This document shows positions 16,524 to 26,111 of a stretch of DNA of 64,000 nucleotides, in pieces. Location: positions 1-64,000 of the forward strand of contig NZ_PJRJ01000010.1 of NCBI RefSeq assembly GCF_003711395.1. Reading direction: 5' to 3'. The DNA is from Acinetobacter sp. B51(2017). Its GTDB lineage: Bacteria > Pseudomonadota > Gammaproteobacteria > Pseudomonadales > Moraxellaceae. Each line of letters begins with the position of its first letter. The first letter of the stretch is position 1. The position numbers and the translations under genes were made by a program. The notes below the pieces were generated by a model. The model saw nothing but the letters and a program-made list of their open reading frames with translations, was not told where the DNA came from and did not search any database.

Positions 16524-19500
16524 TCACTCGCGCTCAAACCAACGCATTGGACGTAATTTACGATTGAGTTGGTTATCTGAATGTACATCACTCCCTATAT
16601 TCCCGACCGCGCAATGATCGCCTTCACACTGACTATTAATAATCGTGCGCGAGTTAGCAGCGCCTTGACCTGCTGAGCTAAGATTAATGGGTGCAATACC
16701 TACGCCTGCATATAAGCTATTGTGTATCCCACTATTGCTGCCACAAGCCCCAAAAGGCATACAAAAACGCTCAATCACACTTTCGCCTTTAATACCCGCA
16801 TCACAGCCTTGCACGGTACCACTTTTTGCACCATCAAATACGCTAACAAATAATTGATTATTCATTAAAACTGGATCAGTAATGACTTTAGCACCCATTG
16901 GCGTACTATAGAATTTTTGACCCGTTGTTTGATTTGAGTCTAGATAAAAAGAATTCTCTGAAAATACATATTTCCACCCATCTTGACTCGCATCTATAGT
17001 ATTGGTCGCCACACCATTACGTTGCGTAGCAGTAAGCGCTTGAGGTACAAGATCCTGTTTTAACTGGCTCGTAGTTAAAGAATATAAATTACTACGTGTC
17101 ACATCTTTATCAAATAAGGTATAGACCGCATTTGGCTTCCAGTTCGCCTCATTATTTGAATCATGCAAAGGAGAACTTGCATTACCAGAGCCAATACTAA
17201 TCGCAGCCATCACCCGACCTGAACCTGGTGTACGATAAATACTAAAGGTTGGTTGGACATAAAAACGTGGTTGCTTACCCGCTTCCGAACTTATCTCGTT
17301 CAATAAACGAACAATATGCGTTGCAAATGGTTGTTCGGCATTACGGAAATTATTGAAATCTACTCGCCAAACTTGTCCACCTAAATCACCAAAGTATAGA
17401 TGATCAGTTAGTTTATCACCGTCGCGATCTACCGTTTTAATGGTACTGACGACGCTGTAACCCATATCTTTGACATAATGAGCAATGGTACCTTGGCTAT
17501 CTGCTTTAATCCCTTCTGAAGCTTTGGCTACGTTACTACTTGCCCACCATAGTAGATCGCCATTATCCGCATCAAACATATATACACCAGCGCCTAAACG
17601 CTCTTCAGTATTTTGTGGATACTTAGGCTCTTCATAACCTTGGTTTTGCCCTGAATTGTCGTAGCCACCACCAACAATCATGACGAGCTTATCAGTGCCT
17701 TGCCAATTGACACGGGTAATTACAGGTTTAGACCAACTTTGTCCCATAGAACGTAATGCATTATAGTTTTTAGTACCCTTTTGGCTATATACATTGCCAG
17801 AGGTTGGGTCAATATGGAATTTAACCTTAGGACTGTCTAGATCAGTTAAATCTAAGGCATAGTAACTATGGCCTCCCATACGTAAACCGCCATATACCCA
17901 TTGTTTACCAATAACATCCTTATTCGTACCTTGTCCCACAGTTAAGGTTTGATCGTCCTTATTAGCAGCTACATATTCTGTATGTACAGTCCAAGGGCCA
18001 TCTATACCATACAAGAATTGGCCTGAAGCACTAGCTGCATCTGGATTTACAAAAGCCTTATGGTTTTTTTCCACCATTTCATTAGGTACAAAAGCAAATT
18101 TTTCTTTACCTGTTTTTGCATCTAAAACATGCAATAAACCTTGAGTTGTACCAAATAAAACATAATCATGACGATCTTTAGTTACGATGCTTTCACCATC
18201 ACGTACTACTTGACCTTGTTGGGTTAATAAAATTGGGTCAGAGTGTAAAATCGCACCCATTTGGCGTAATTCAGGTCGCTGCTGTCCAATATTTAAAATT
18301 TGTTCATCATTAATATTGTCAGGATTAGGAACATCATAACCAAGTAGTGCCAGTAAATAGCCACGTAACGGGTCTTTGGAGCTACTAGCATTTTTATCAA
18401 AGTAATTTGTATTTACTTTTTTAAGTTCTAAGTTTGCTGATGAATCGCAATCAGATACGCTTTTATCAGCCTGTTCTTTACAGTCACGCGTAGTATAAAT
18501 TGTACGTTTAAAGTCCTTATTCTCGTTTTTACCTAATGGCAATTGGTTTAAAGCACCGCCTTGGAATATCCGTGCTTTTAGTTTTTCGCTATCAGTTAAT
18601 GTTGAGTTTTCCCATAAGTCTTTAACGCTATCTTTAATAAGTCCATTTGCCGCAAAAGCATTATTGCCACTTGAGTCGACCACCCAACCTTTGTTACCAA
18701 TATTGTAGCGTTTTAAGTTACCTGCCCATACAGATACTGCCCCTTGTACACTAGGTTCGTACATTGTTAAGTAAGCATAAGGCTGCAATTCATAAGGATT
18801 TAATACGTCAACTGGAATGACAGATTTATTGACTGACGCAGATGGAATGTCTTTAGAAATGACATTCACAAAACTATTAAAACTTTCAGCAATATCTTGT
18901 GGAGACATCGCTGAGTACCAACCGCCACCACCATATAAACCAAGAAGCGCTGTATTTTTTAAATTATGCTTGGTACGATTCTTATAAAGAAGAGAGTTTG
19001 CATCTTCAAAAGCCTCTAATTTTTCGATCGCTGTCGTTAGCTCTGCCTCATTTTGTGCTGTGCTCATTGACATATTAGAGCTAGGTAGCTCTTCAAACTG
19101 TTTACCTACACCCACAACTGCCGTTTTGATACTTAAACCAACTGGATTGGCACCTGTTTTTAGTTTTTCAGCATAAGCCGAAATACATGACCAACTTGAG
19201 TTATCAATATAATTACTCTCATTTCCAAATACGTTGGTATAGTCCTTTAGTGCACCATTTTTACACATATTAGTACGATAGTTTGTATTTTCTAATGAAC
19301 GACTCATCATACGTTTCATATAAAAATCAATCGTACCTTCACCTTGTGAAGCATCACCAATATGTGACAAACCACCAGTAACCACATAAACACCTTGTGC
19401 ATGACAAGATTTTAATGATGGATCACTAACCTGTTTAGAAATGATCTCAGGTGCCTTATAGTTGATTGAACCTGTCTGTAGGGCTTCTGCTACGGCATAG

Positions 19501-20588
19501 CGCTGACCACTGGTTTTTAAATATTTACTATCATCATTAACTAAAAAACGTGCACGATCTATGGTCAAATCCGAGCTATTACGTTCATTGCGTGTATACA
19601 TATCATCATAAGGTTCTAGATCCCCCGCATCAACATCTGCCCAATAATCACACTGTCCAAAATCATCCCACTTTCCTTCTTTGTTGAAAATTTTACCACC
19701 ACAATTAGTGAGTAATCTTCCAGAGCGTTTGAATGTTTCCTGTAACTTACGATCATCCCATTTAATCCAAGCTTTTTGTATTTCTCTAAAGCCGGCATTG
19801 GTGGTCGTTCCCATTAAATAAGCCGCTGATTCTGCTAAAGCACTGCCAATCGGTACGTTATCGTTTTCAGTCAGTTTATCCCATAAGCTTTTTTTAATAT
19901 CTGTGGCATCTAAAATTCCTTGTACTAGTGCCTCTCGTTGAGTCATATTTTTATTTTTGTATTTAACTGTCGCGTCTAAGCGATGGGCAGGTACGACGAC
20001 TGCTGCTGCTTTGTCAGCATGATCATCATTTTTTTTGGTACTCACTAAGTATGCTGGAAATACACTTAAGCCAATTACCTTATCATCACTGAGCTTACTA
20101 ATGCCACGATCAACATCACCTTCAAGTAAACCAACCATCGCAATTTTTGCACGAGTTAAACGGTCATAGCATTGATAAATATTATTTTCTCGTCCGCTTA
20201 TACTCATATTACGCGGTACAAAATCGCAGGTTTTCTTAATATATTCTTCGTAAGAAGGAAATTTTTTTCTTAAAAAGAATTTATTAATTTTGATTGTATC
20301 ATCGGTATAAGTACAATAATGAGCTTCAAATTTATGTTTCTTTGTACCAATGGTAATTTCTTCTTCTTTAGTAGATCGCACACAACCGTAATAATCACCA
20401 TTACCATCATCTAAGGTACCAAATTTCTCACGCATGGTGCGACTAACATCAAGTGAGATCATTACTGCAGCAGACCCTTCACCACCACGTTGATAAATCT
20501 CACGGTCACTTGCCCATGCTGAGTTGGCAATCAAGCCTGTTGCCGCTAACACTGTAGCAATAGCGCTACTGATCATTGTCTTTTTCAT
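16524..20588 (-). CDS. pilY1: PilY1/ComC type IV pilus tip-associated protein
   Basis: 1354 residues from the ATG at 20588 (GGGAG 8 bases upstream), rather than the ATG five codons earlier. A signal peptide ([21 protein letters not shown]) is followed by a von Willebrand A-like N-terminal region: [16 protein letters not shown] (about 41-55) carries DxSxT, a variant of the DxSxS MIDAS motif. The C-terminal half is the PilY1 beta-propeller, with [17 protein letters not shown] and a calcium-loop DRDGDKLTD (about 1051-1059). In Pseudomonas PilY1 supports pilus extension, adhesion and mechanosensing; in A. baylyi the homologue ComC is required for transformation. Many cysteine pairs suggest a disulfide-rich exported protein. 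Confidence 0.93.
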   Translation of the reverse strand: MKKTMISSAIATVLAATGLIANSAWASDREIYQRGGEGSAAVMISLDVSRTMREKFGTLDDGNGDYYGCVRSTKEEEITIGTKKHKFEAHYCTYTDDTIKINKFFLRKKFPSYEEYIKKTCDFVPRNMSISGRENNIYQCYDRLTRAKIAMVGLLEGDVDRGISKLSDDKVIGLSVFPAYLVSTKKNDDHADKAAAVVVPAHRLDATVKYKNKNMTQREALVQGILDATDIKKSLWDKLTENDNVPIGSALAESAAYLMGTTTNAGFREIQKAWIKWDDRKLQETFKRSGRLLTNCGGKIFNKEGKWDDFGQCDYWADVDAGDLEPYDDMYTRNERNSSDLTIDRARFLVNDDSKYLKTSGQRYAVAEALQTGSINYKAPEIISKQVSDPSLKSCHAQGVYVVTGGLSHIGDASQGEGTIDFYMKRMMSRSLENTNYRTNMCKNGALKDYTNVFGNESNYIDNSSWSCISAYAEKLKTGANPVGLSIKTAVVGVGKQFEELPSSNMSMSTAQNEAELTTAIEKLEAFEDANSLLYKNRTKHNLKNTALLGLYGGGGWYSAMSPQDIAESFNSFVNVISKDIPSASVNKSVIPVDVLNPYELQPYAYLTMYEPSVQGAVSVWAGNLKRYNIGNKGWVVDSSGNNAFAANGLIKDSVKDLWENSTLTDSEKLKARIFQGGALNQLPLGKNENKDFKRTIYTTRDCKEQADKSVSDCDSSANLELKKVNTNYFDKNASSSKDPLRGYLLALLGYDVPNPDNINDEQILNIGQQRPELRQMGAILHSDPILLTQQGQVVRDGESIVTKDRHDYVLFGTTQGLLHVLDAKTGKEKFAFVPNEMVEKNHKAFVNPDAASASGQFLYGIDGPWTVHTEYVAANKDDQTLTVGQGTNKDVIGKQWVYGGLRMGGHSYYALDLTDLDSPKVKFHIDPTSGNVYSQKGTKNYNALRSMGQSWSKPVITRVNWQGTDKLVMIVGGGYDNSGQNQGYEEPKYPQNTEERLGAGVYMFDADNGDLLWWASSNVAKASEGIKADSQGTIAHYVKDMGYSVVSTIKTVDRDGDKLTDHLYFGDLGGQVWRVDFNNFRNAEQPFATHIVRLLNEISSEAGKQPRFYVQPTFSIYRTPGSGRVMAAISIGSGNASSPLHDSNNEANWKPNAVYTLFDKDVTRSNLYSLTTSQLKQDLVPQALTATQRNGVATNTIDASQDGWKYVFSENSFYLDSNQTTGQKFYSTPMGAKVITDPVLMNNQLFVSVFDGAKSGTVQGCDAGIKGESVIERFCMPFGACGSNSGIHNSLYAGVGIAPINLSSAGQGAANSRTIINSQCEGDHCAVGNIGSDVHSDNQLNRKLRPMRWFERE

Positions 20589-20607
20589 CGCTAATACTCC
20601 CATGCTA

Positions 20608-21384
20608 TCAGTTACTTGCTGACAACTGGTTAAACCCCACCATATAACTATAATCGGCCACTTGTGTAATGTATGGCACGCCTAAATTTTCTAAACATTT
20701 AGATACTGTTATTGCCGCCTTACTTGAAATATCTAAACTTAAACTTTGTACATTGCTATTCATATGCTGGGATAAACATGCATAAACTTGCGCTTTTGTT
20801 GCACCACCAATAGAGGGTAAAACCGATGTTGCATAAATCGTAAAACGCTCGTTATTTTGAGTTTTTGCCGAAACGAAATCTGTGCCAGTCACATAGTTAG
20901 AAAAAGCAGGCTCTAATACACCCGCAGTTGAACGCTTAACCGCAATTTGCGTTAAAACCGCATTACGCTGACTGGTATAAAAATTAGCACTTCTTGGATC
21001 ACAAAACCCACGCTGACCCAAAGTACTATTACGCACCGCTGAGCCAGTAAATTCCACCATACTGGCTTGACTAATATCAAAAGCAAGCCCTTGGGATTTT
21101 TTAAAACAAAATACCAGCTCTTTATTCGCATTTTCAGGTTGGCTAATAAAACCCAAAATCCCACTTGCAGTCGAGAGTTGTTCTAAATCACTGACCTCTT
21201 CTAAAGCAAGCATAGCGGAGTCGGAACTTTGGCGCAGCAATTCATTAATTTGACTATTGGTGGCAATATTGAGCGACGTCATACTATGTTTTACCCCCAC
21301 TACACCAATAATGGTAATAATCACCAACATGATTAACACCACAATTAAAGTTGCACCTTGTTGCCGCAGATGAGAATGGATCAT
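20608..21384 (-). CDS. pilX: Type IV pilus assembly protein PilX
   Basis: 258 residues. A pilin-like N-terminus (RQQGATLIVVLIMLVIITIIGVVGV), where the class III cleavage site is degenerate (Gly-Ala-Thr-Leu and no Glu at +5), is the usual feature of PilX/GspK-like minor pilins. The remainder is a globular periplasmic domain with GLAFDISQ and repeated Ser/Asn patches. Its ATG overlaps the pilW stop by 4 bases. PilX joins the minor pilin tip complex that primes pilus assembly and carries PilY1, the next gene. Confidence 0.9.
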   Translation of the reverse strand: MIHSHLRQQGATLIVVLIMLVIITIIGVVGVKHSMTSLNIATNSQINELLRQSSDSAMLALEEVSDLEQLSTASGILGFISQPENANKELVFCFKKSQGLAFDISQASMVEFTGSAVRNSTLGQRGFCDPRSANFYTSQRNAVLTQIAVKRSTAGVLEPAFSNYVTGTDFVSAKTQNNERFTIYATSVLPSIGGATKAQVYACLSQHMNSNVQSLSLDISSKAAITVSKCLENLGVPYITQVADYSYMVGFNQLSASN

Positions 21385-22484
21385 GGCGTTTCTCCCTCAG
21401 AGGTGACTGTGGTTTGTTCGGCTTTGACACGCAAATCCTCACCCAGTGCATTACGCAATGCGATCGTTTGGGTTAAAACCTGACGCATATAATTGTCCTT
21501 GCCACCCATTAATGATACGGCAGTCAAATCTAAAATATTAAAAGTCGTCTGCTGATTATTGGTTGCAGCAGGAATACGATCTTGTGAACGAATCACCAAA
21601 CCTAACTGTACACTGCGAATCTTGGGTAAATTATTGCCTGTAAGTTGCTGATAATCACTTAAGGTCATATAACGAAAGTTTTCACTTTGGCCATATTCAC
21701 CGCTGGCTACACCTAAGAGCACACGAAAATGATCAACACGGCGTAATACGATTTGATTGTTATGATTTAAACCTGTGATATTAACAGTACGCTTTGCTGG
21801 GTCTGTGGCTGCATAGGCACTTTCTACATCTGTTAACTGATAACGGCCTGCATCACAATATAAAGCTAAGTTCGGATTATTGCTGTTACTCGTAGCATTA
21901 CCAATGGGTTTAACCAAATAACGCTGTACGATATAGACTTGATTGGCTACATCTTCTAAAACAATTTTTCCCCCTTCACAGTCATAGCCCACTACCAGTG
22001 TTTTTTCGTCAGCGGTTAAACCATTGTTTATTTTTTTTAAAAAGGTCGCATCGTCATATATATTTTGTACTGTTTTATATTGAATGGTGAGCTGATCGCT
22101 TTTTTGACCCGTAAAATTAGATGTGCCTGGTAATAAAGCCGTACCAGACATTTCATTGGCTCCCAATCCCAGCACATTGATTTGATTATTTGCTTGAGCA
22201 TCCCCGCCAATAATATTGTATTGAGATAAAATGATACCACCTTGCGCAATATTTGAATCTAAAATAGGCAGCGAAGCACCCAAGTTGGTTTTACGTAAAT
22301 CTTTGGCAATAAAATCAATACCAAATAGCCCATTATCTTGTAAGTCACCTAAACCACGTTGTAAGGATAAATTGGCTTGTGATGAAATAAACATTTGGAC
22401 TGCTACAGCCACCAAAACTAAGCCCAATGCCAATGCAATCATGAGCTCTAGTAAACTAATCCCTTGTTGATAGCGTTTTTGCAT
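21381..22484 (-). CDS. pilW: Type IV minor pilin PilW
   Basis: 367 residues from the ATG at 22484, which overlaps the pilV stop as TAATG; the frame is open upstream but the coupled start is natural. The prepilin leader MQKRYQQG precedes ISLLELMIALALGLVLVAVAV (Glu at +5). The body is a large globular domain of the PilW family (QRGLGDLQDNGLFGIDFIAKDLRK). It is part of the FimT/PilV/PilW/PilX/PilE minor pilin set forming the pilus tip primer. The C-terminus is flexible and polar. Confidence 0.92.
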   Translation of the reverse strand: MQKRYQQGISLLELMIALALGLVLVAVAVQMFISSQANLSLQRGLGDLQDNGLFGIDFIAKDLRKTNLGASLPILDSNIAQGGIILSQYNIIGGDAQANNQINVLGLGANEMSGTALLPGTSNFTGQKSDQLTIQYKTVQNIYDDATFLKKINNGLTADEKTLVVGYDCEGGKIVLEDVANQVYIVQRYLVKPIGNATSNSNNPNLALYCDAGRYQLTDVESAYAATDPAKRTVNITGLNHNNQIVLRRVDHFRVLLGVASGEYGQSENFRYMTLSDYQQLTGNNLPKIRSVQLGLVIRSQDRIPAATNNQQTTFNILDLTAVSLMGGKDNYMRQVLTQTIALRNALGEDLRVKAEQTTVTSEGETP

Positions 22485-23011
22485 TATTGATACGCCTCCA
22501 TCACAATACAACGCGATCCATCAATATAAGTACCGCTATTGGTACAGCTTTTATCTGCTGCTGTGCCTTCTTTAGGTTGGGTATCTTCCCAAGCAATATA
22601 AATACAATAACGGGCGACACCACTACATTTTTCCATGGCAACTTGCATGCCTGCAGCTTGCGCTTTGGCCTTAATTTCACGCGCATCAGCAAGGGCAAAT
22701 TGGCTTTGCGTACAATTTTTCGTCGAACCTAAGCATTCATGAGTAGTCGCACTACGACTAGAATCTGTTGCTGTTGTGCTTTTAGAATAAGTTAATTCAG
22801 AGACATAGCTTGCCTGAGCAAATTGATTAGCACGAATTCGTTCTGCTAAGTCGCGTGCTACACTCATGGCTTGAGTACGATAATAAGCTTCATTGGCTGC
22901 CTCTAAAGAGCGATATTGCAGCGCAATAAAACCTAATACTGCGACTGCTAAAATTAAAGCAGCAACCATCACTTCCATTAAGCCTACACCGCGTTGTGCT
23001 TGGACATTCAT
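22484..23011 (-). CDS. pilV: Type IV minor pilin PilV
   Basis: 175 residues from the ATG at 23011. An alternative ATG at 23020 has its ribosome site too close; the 23011 start has GGGG about 11 bases upstream, so neither is ideal. The leader MNVQAQRG precedes VGLMEVMVAALILAVAVLGF, with Glu at +5, the PilV N-terminus. The body carries RAIRANQFAQ-like family residues (LAERIRANQFA) and four cysteines (HECLGSTKNC, MEKCSG, ARYCIY, then DKSC and SRCIVM near the end). It overlaps fimT upstream by a few bases and pilW downstream. Confidence 0.9.
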   Translation of the reverse strand: MNVQAQRGVGLMEVMVAALILAVAVLGFIALQYRSLEAANEAYYRTQAMSVARDLAERIRANQFAQASYVSELTYSKSTTATDSSRSATTHECLGSTKNCTQSQFALADAREIKAKAQAAGMQVAMEKCSGVARYCIYIAWEDTQPKEGTAADKSCTNSGTYIDGSRCIVMEAYQ

Positions 23012-23454
23012 GATGCGCATGTCCCCTTTTCAATGTGTTGTACGGTACCAAAACGCGACAAGTGCAAGGTCATCGACAAGCTCGCTGAACTCTTTGCTTG
23101 GTCGCAGAGTTGTAGACTGAGATCACCACTCAGTTGCTGCACTTGACCAGAGGCTTTAAAAGTCACTTCCTGTACATCATGGTTTTGATAGCTCACCTTG
23201 CCTTTAGGCATCCAATATTTTTTTTGTGCGGTGTTGGGGGCGGCTTGATTTAAATGCACCGTCACGTCTTTGCGGGTGCTGACTGCGGTCGTGCGTGCTT
23301 CACTCAACAGCATATTCAGTTCCATGGCACTACTTTCTAAATTATATTTACGCAGCATGTTGGCAAAGGAAGGTACTGCGAGTGTGGCTAAAATCGCTAA
23401 CACCAAAATGGTAATTACCAACTCGACTAAGGTAAATCCTTGTAATTTATGCAT
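23008..23454 (-). CDS. fimT: FimT/GspH-type minor pilin
   Basis: 148 residues. The leader MHKLQG precedes FTLVELVITILVLAILATLAVPSF, standard class III processing with Glu5. The body has the GspH/FimT pattern (ESSAMELNMLLSEARTTAVS and KYWMPKGKVSYQ), with C-terminal FGTVQHIEKGTC. It is the first gene of the minor pilin operon. FimT homologues bind DNA in some competent bacteria, which fits the presence of comE/comF-like genes downstream. It overlaps pilV. Confidence 0.92.
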   Translation of the reverse strand: MHKLQGFTLVELVITILVLAILATLAVPSFANMLRKYNLESSAMELNMLLSEARTTAVSTRKDVTVHLNQAAPNTAQKKYWMPKGKVSYQNHDVQEVTFKASGQVQQLSGDLSLQLCDQAKSSASLSMTLHLSRFGTVQHIEKGTCAS

Positions 23455-23822
23455 ACCCTCACCCCATAAAATTCAGCACCTTAGCTTGTGATAATTATCA
23501 AATAAGGTACAAAAAAATACAAACCTGTCACAGATAAATGGCGGGAAAATTCGGATAAGGTCATCTACAGCAAAGCTTAGTAACACTTTGAAATTAAAAT
23601 TTTCATTGTGACGTCGAGCATCACAACGCCCCATATTTTCCTGCCATTTAGCAAAACTTATAAAATCAATAAAAAACCAAGTAATTTGGTCTACTTTTTA
23701 GTTTTATTGTAACTGAATTTAGACTTTTTCGAGTAGCATATTTGAGCATTTTTTAAGAAAAAATGCAGATTTGGCATAAAAAAGCCAATGCAGGTGCATT
23801 GGCTCATCTGAAGTGTAGACGC
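23455..23822. promoter_or_regulatory. Intergenic region upstream of fimT, promoter not resolved
   Basis: About 370 AT-rich bases between ispH and fimT. The ispH terminator occupies 23777-23805. The rest should hold the promoter of the minor pilin operon; I saw no clear sigma-54 GG/GC element and no ORF worth calling. Confidence 0.4.
23777..23805 (-). terminator. Rho-independent terminator of ispH
   Basis: Perfect 10-bp stem AGCCAATGCA / TGCATTGGCT with a 2-base loop; on the minus strand it is followed by a T run. It is 18 bases beyond the ispH stop. Confidence 0.85.
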
Positions 23823-24773
23823 TTAGGCTTGGGTCACAGGAATGCGCAGTTCTTTAGGTAAACTAAAAGTAATATTTTCTTCACGTCCTGCTAGCTCTTG
23901 CGGCACAGTTGCACCCCAGTCACGTAAACGTTGAATCACTTGCTTAATTAAAATTTCTGGTGCTGATGCACCTGCAGTCACACCAACCTTAGCATCTATG
24001 CTAAACCAAGCGCGTTGTAATTCATCGGCATTGTCGACTAGATAAGCTTGCTTGCCCATACGTTCAGCAAGTTCACGTAAACGATTTGAGTTAGATGAGT
24101 TTGGTGAACCCACCACTAAAACCACATCACATTGCGCAGCTAAATCACGTACTGCATCTTGACGGTTTTGTGTGGCATAGCAAATATCGTCTTTACGTGG
24201 CCCTTGAATATGTGGAAATTTTTGACGTAAGGCATCAATCACTTTAGCAGTATCATCAATAGATAATGTGGTTTGGGTGACAAATGCCACTTGCTCAGGG
24301 TTATTCACCACTAAAGCCGCGACATCTTGTTCATCTTCCACCAAATAAATATTGCCGCCATTTTTTTTGTCATACTGACCCATCGTACCTTCTACTTCTG
24401 GATGCCCTGCATGACCAATTAAAATAGCTTCAATGCCTTCACGCGCATATTTGGTGACTTCAATATGTACTTTTGTGACTAAAGGACAGGTTGCATCAAA
24501 GACTTTTAGACCACGGCGCTCAGCTTCTTGCTGGACTGCCTTAGAAACGCCATGTGCACTAAAAATCACAATATTGTCGTCTGGTACTTCATCCAACTCA
24601 TCAACAAATACTGCACCGCGCTGACGTAAATCATCCACCACAAACTTGTTATGTACCACTTCGTGGCGTACATAAATCGGTGGGTTAAAGCATTCCAAGG
24701 CACGATTTACAATCGCAATTGCGCGGTCTACACCTGCACAAAAACCACGTGGATTGGCCAAAACAATTTCCAT
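23823..24773 (-). CDS. ispH: 4-hydroxy-3-methylbut-2-enyl diphosphate reductase IspH
   Basis: 316 residues from the ATG at 24773, which has GAGGA 6-7 bases upstream and the expected IspH start ([19 protein letters not shown]). It reduces HMBPP to IPP and DMAPP, the last step of the MEP isoprenoid pathway. The three cysteine ligands of the 4Fe-4S cluster are Cys12 (RGFCAGV), the Cys of [10 protein letters not shown] (about 96) and that of ICYATQNRQ (about 196). The [13 protein letters not shown] motif also fits. Cytoplasmic. It is divergent from gmk. Confidence 0.96.
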   Translation of the reverse strand: MEIVLANPRGFCAGVDRAIAIVNRALECFNPPIYVRHEVVHNKFVVDDLRQRGAVFVDELDEVPDDNIVIFSAHGVSKAVQQEAERRGLKVFDATCPLVTKVHIEVTKYAREGIEAILIGHAGHPEVEGTMGQYDKKNGGNIYLVEDEQDVAALVVNNPEQVAFVTQTTLSIDDTAKVIDALRQKFPHIQGPRKDDICYATQNRQDAVRDLAAQCDVVLVVGSPNSSNSNRLRELAERMGKQAYLVDNADELQRAWFSIDAKVGVTAGASAPEILIKQVIQRLRDWGATVPQELAGREENITFSLPKELRIPVTQA

Positions 24774-24907
24774 AGAATCCTCAATACCCAGTTTAGTTTC
24801 GGATGAATGATTTGAAATAAATGTAAACAAACTCACTTCATCTATTTAGTTTAGTGGCTGTCTACTTTAAAATAGAGAAGATATTTTATCATATCAGGAA
24901 AAATATC

Positions 24908-25531
24908 ATGTCGGGTCTCTTGTTTGTCGTTTCTGCTGCATCAGGAACGGGCAAAACGTCCCTTGTTAAAGCTTTGCTTGAACGTGTGAATAACTTGCAC
25001 GTTTCTGTCTCACATACCACACGCGGTCAACGCGTTGGTGAACTTGACGGTGTACATTACCACTTTGCACAAAAAGAAGACTTTTTAAAACTGGTTGAAG
25101 AAGGCGGTTTTATTGAGTATGCCGAAGTATTTGGTAACTATTACGGTACAGCGCAAGCAACTGTAAAAGAACAACTTGCTAAAGGTCATGACGTCTTGCT
25201 TGAAATTGATTGGCAGGGTGCCGAGCAAGTACGTAAACTTTTTCCTGAATCAAAACAAATCTTTATCTTACCACCAAGCCAATTTGACTTGCGTCAACGC
25301 CTGTCAAACCGCGGTACTGACTCAGTTGAAGTGATTGAACATCGCCTAAGCTGTGCGGTTGAAGATATGCAGCAATATACCAACTTTGATTATGTCATTA
25401 TTAATGATGACTTTAACAAAGCATTGCATGATCTTGAATCTGTGATTACGGCTAATCGCTTGGTACTTAATCAACAAGCAGCACGTCATCAAGACCTGAT
25501 TCAAAAGCTGATTACTCCTGTTACTGAGTGA
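24908..25531 (+). CDS. gmk: Guanylate kinase
   Basis: 207 residues from the ATG at 24908 (AGGAA upstream), matching the known N-terminus MSGLLFVVSAASGTGKTSLV. It phosphorylates GMP to GDP with ATP. The P-loop is ASGTGKTS, followed by SHTTRGQRVGELDGVHYHF (GMP-binding) and LEIDWQGAEQVRK. Cytoplasmic. rpoZ and spoT follow on the same strand, the conserved gmk-rpoZ-spoT order of gammaproteobacteria, though a terminator follows rpoZ. Confidence 0.97.
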   Translation: MSGLLFVVSAASGTGKTSLVKALLERVNNLHVSVSHTTRGQRVGELDGVHYHFAQKEDFLKLVEEGGFIEYAEVFGNYYGTAQATVKEQLAKGHDVLLEIDWQGAEQVRKLFPESKQIFILPPSQFDLRQRLSNRGTDSVEVIEHRLSCAVEDMQQYTNFDYVIINDDFNKALHDLESVITANRLVLNQQAARHQDLIQKLITPVTE

Positions 25532-25607
25532 TTAAAACTTGAGTATTTAAGTAAAGACTTTTATACTGCTTAGTCTGTTTAAATTTACTATTCAACCGAG
25601 AATTCTT

Positions 25608-25889
25608 ATGGCACGCGTAACCGTTGAAGATTGTTTAGACCATGTAGACAACCGCTTTGAGCTTGTACTAGTGGCAAGCAAACGCGCGCGTCAATTGGCA
25701 CGTCAAGGTATTGAACCTACCGTAGAATGGGACAACGACAAACCTACAGTTGTTGCATTACGTGAGATTGCTGCGGGTCACGTTTCAAAAGACATTTTGA
25801 AACAACGTGAGCAAGACTATCAAACTTCAAGCCTTGATCTTGCACTTTCTGCAAATAATTTGAATTTAGATGGTTTTTCTTTCCAATAA
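25608..25889 (+). CDS. rpoZ: RNA polymerase omega subunit
   Basis: 93 residues: [20 protein letters not shown] and RARQLARQG with VALREIAAG are the omega signature. It helps assemble and stabilise RNA polymerase and in some bacteria forms part of the ppGpp site 1. It sits between gmk and the ppGpp enzyme gene, the usual order. A strong terminator follows. Confidence 0.96.
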   Translation: MARVTVEDCLDHVDNRFELVLVASKRARQLARQGIEPTVEWDNDKPTVVALREIAAGHVSKDILKQREQDYQTSSLDLALSANNLNLDGFSFQ

Positions 25890-25902
25890 GATTAACTTTC
25901 TA

Positions 25903-25935
25903 ATAAAAGCCTAGTTTTATACTAGGCTTTTTTAT
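25903..25935 (+). terminator. Rho-independent terminator of rpoZ
   Basis: Stem AAAGCCTAGT / ACTAGGCTTT with loop TTTAT followed by a T run, 16 bases after the rpoZ stop. It separates gmk-rpoZ from spoT, which therefore needs its own promoter in the following ~175 bases. Confidence 0.85.
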
Positions 25936-26111
25936 TGCAGCTACTTTTCTATTGCTTGAATAAACGCTATAACATCAACTATAGCCCCTCAACTGATAAT
26001 GAAGATTTTTTGTATTTTTTGCCTGAAAAAATTGACAACAGTCGCAGAATACATTTCATTAGAGGATTAACCCATTCACTTATCGCAAAACGTGTATCGT
26101 AAAGGTGTTCT

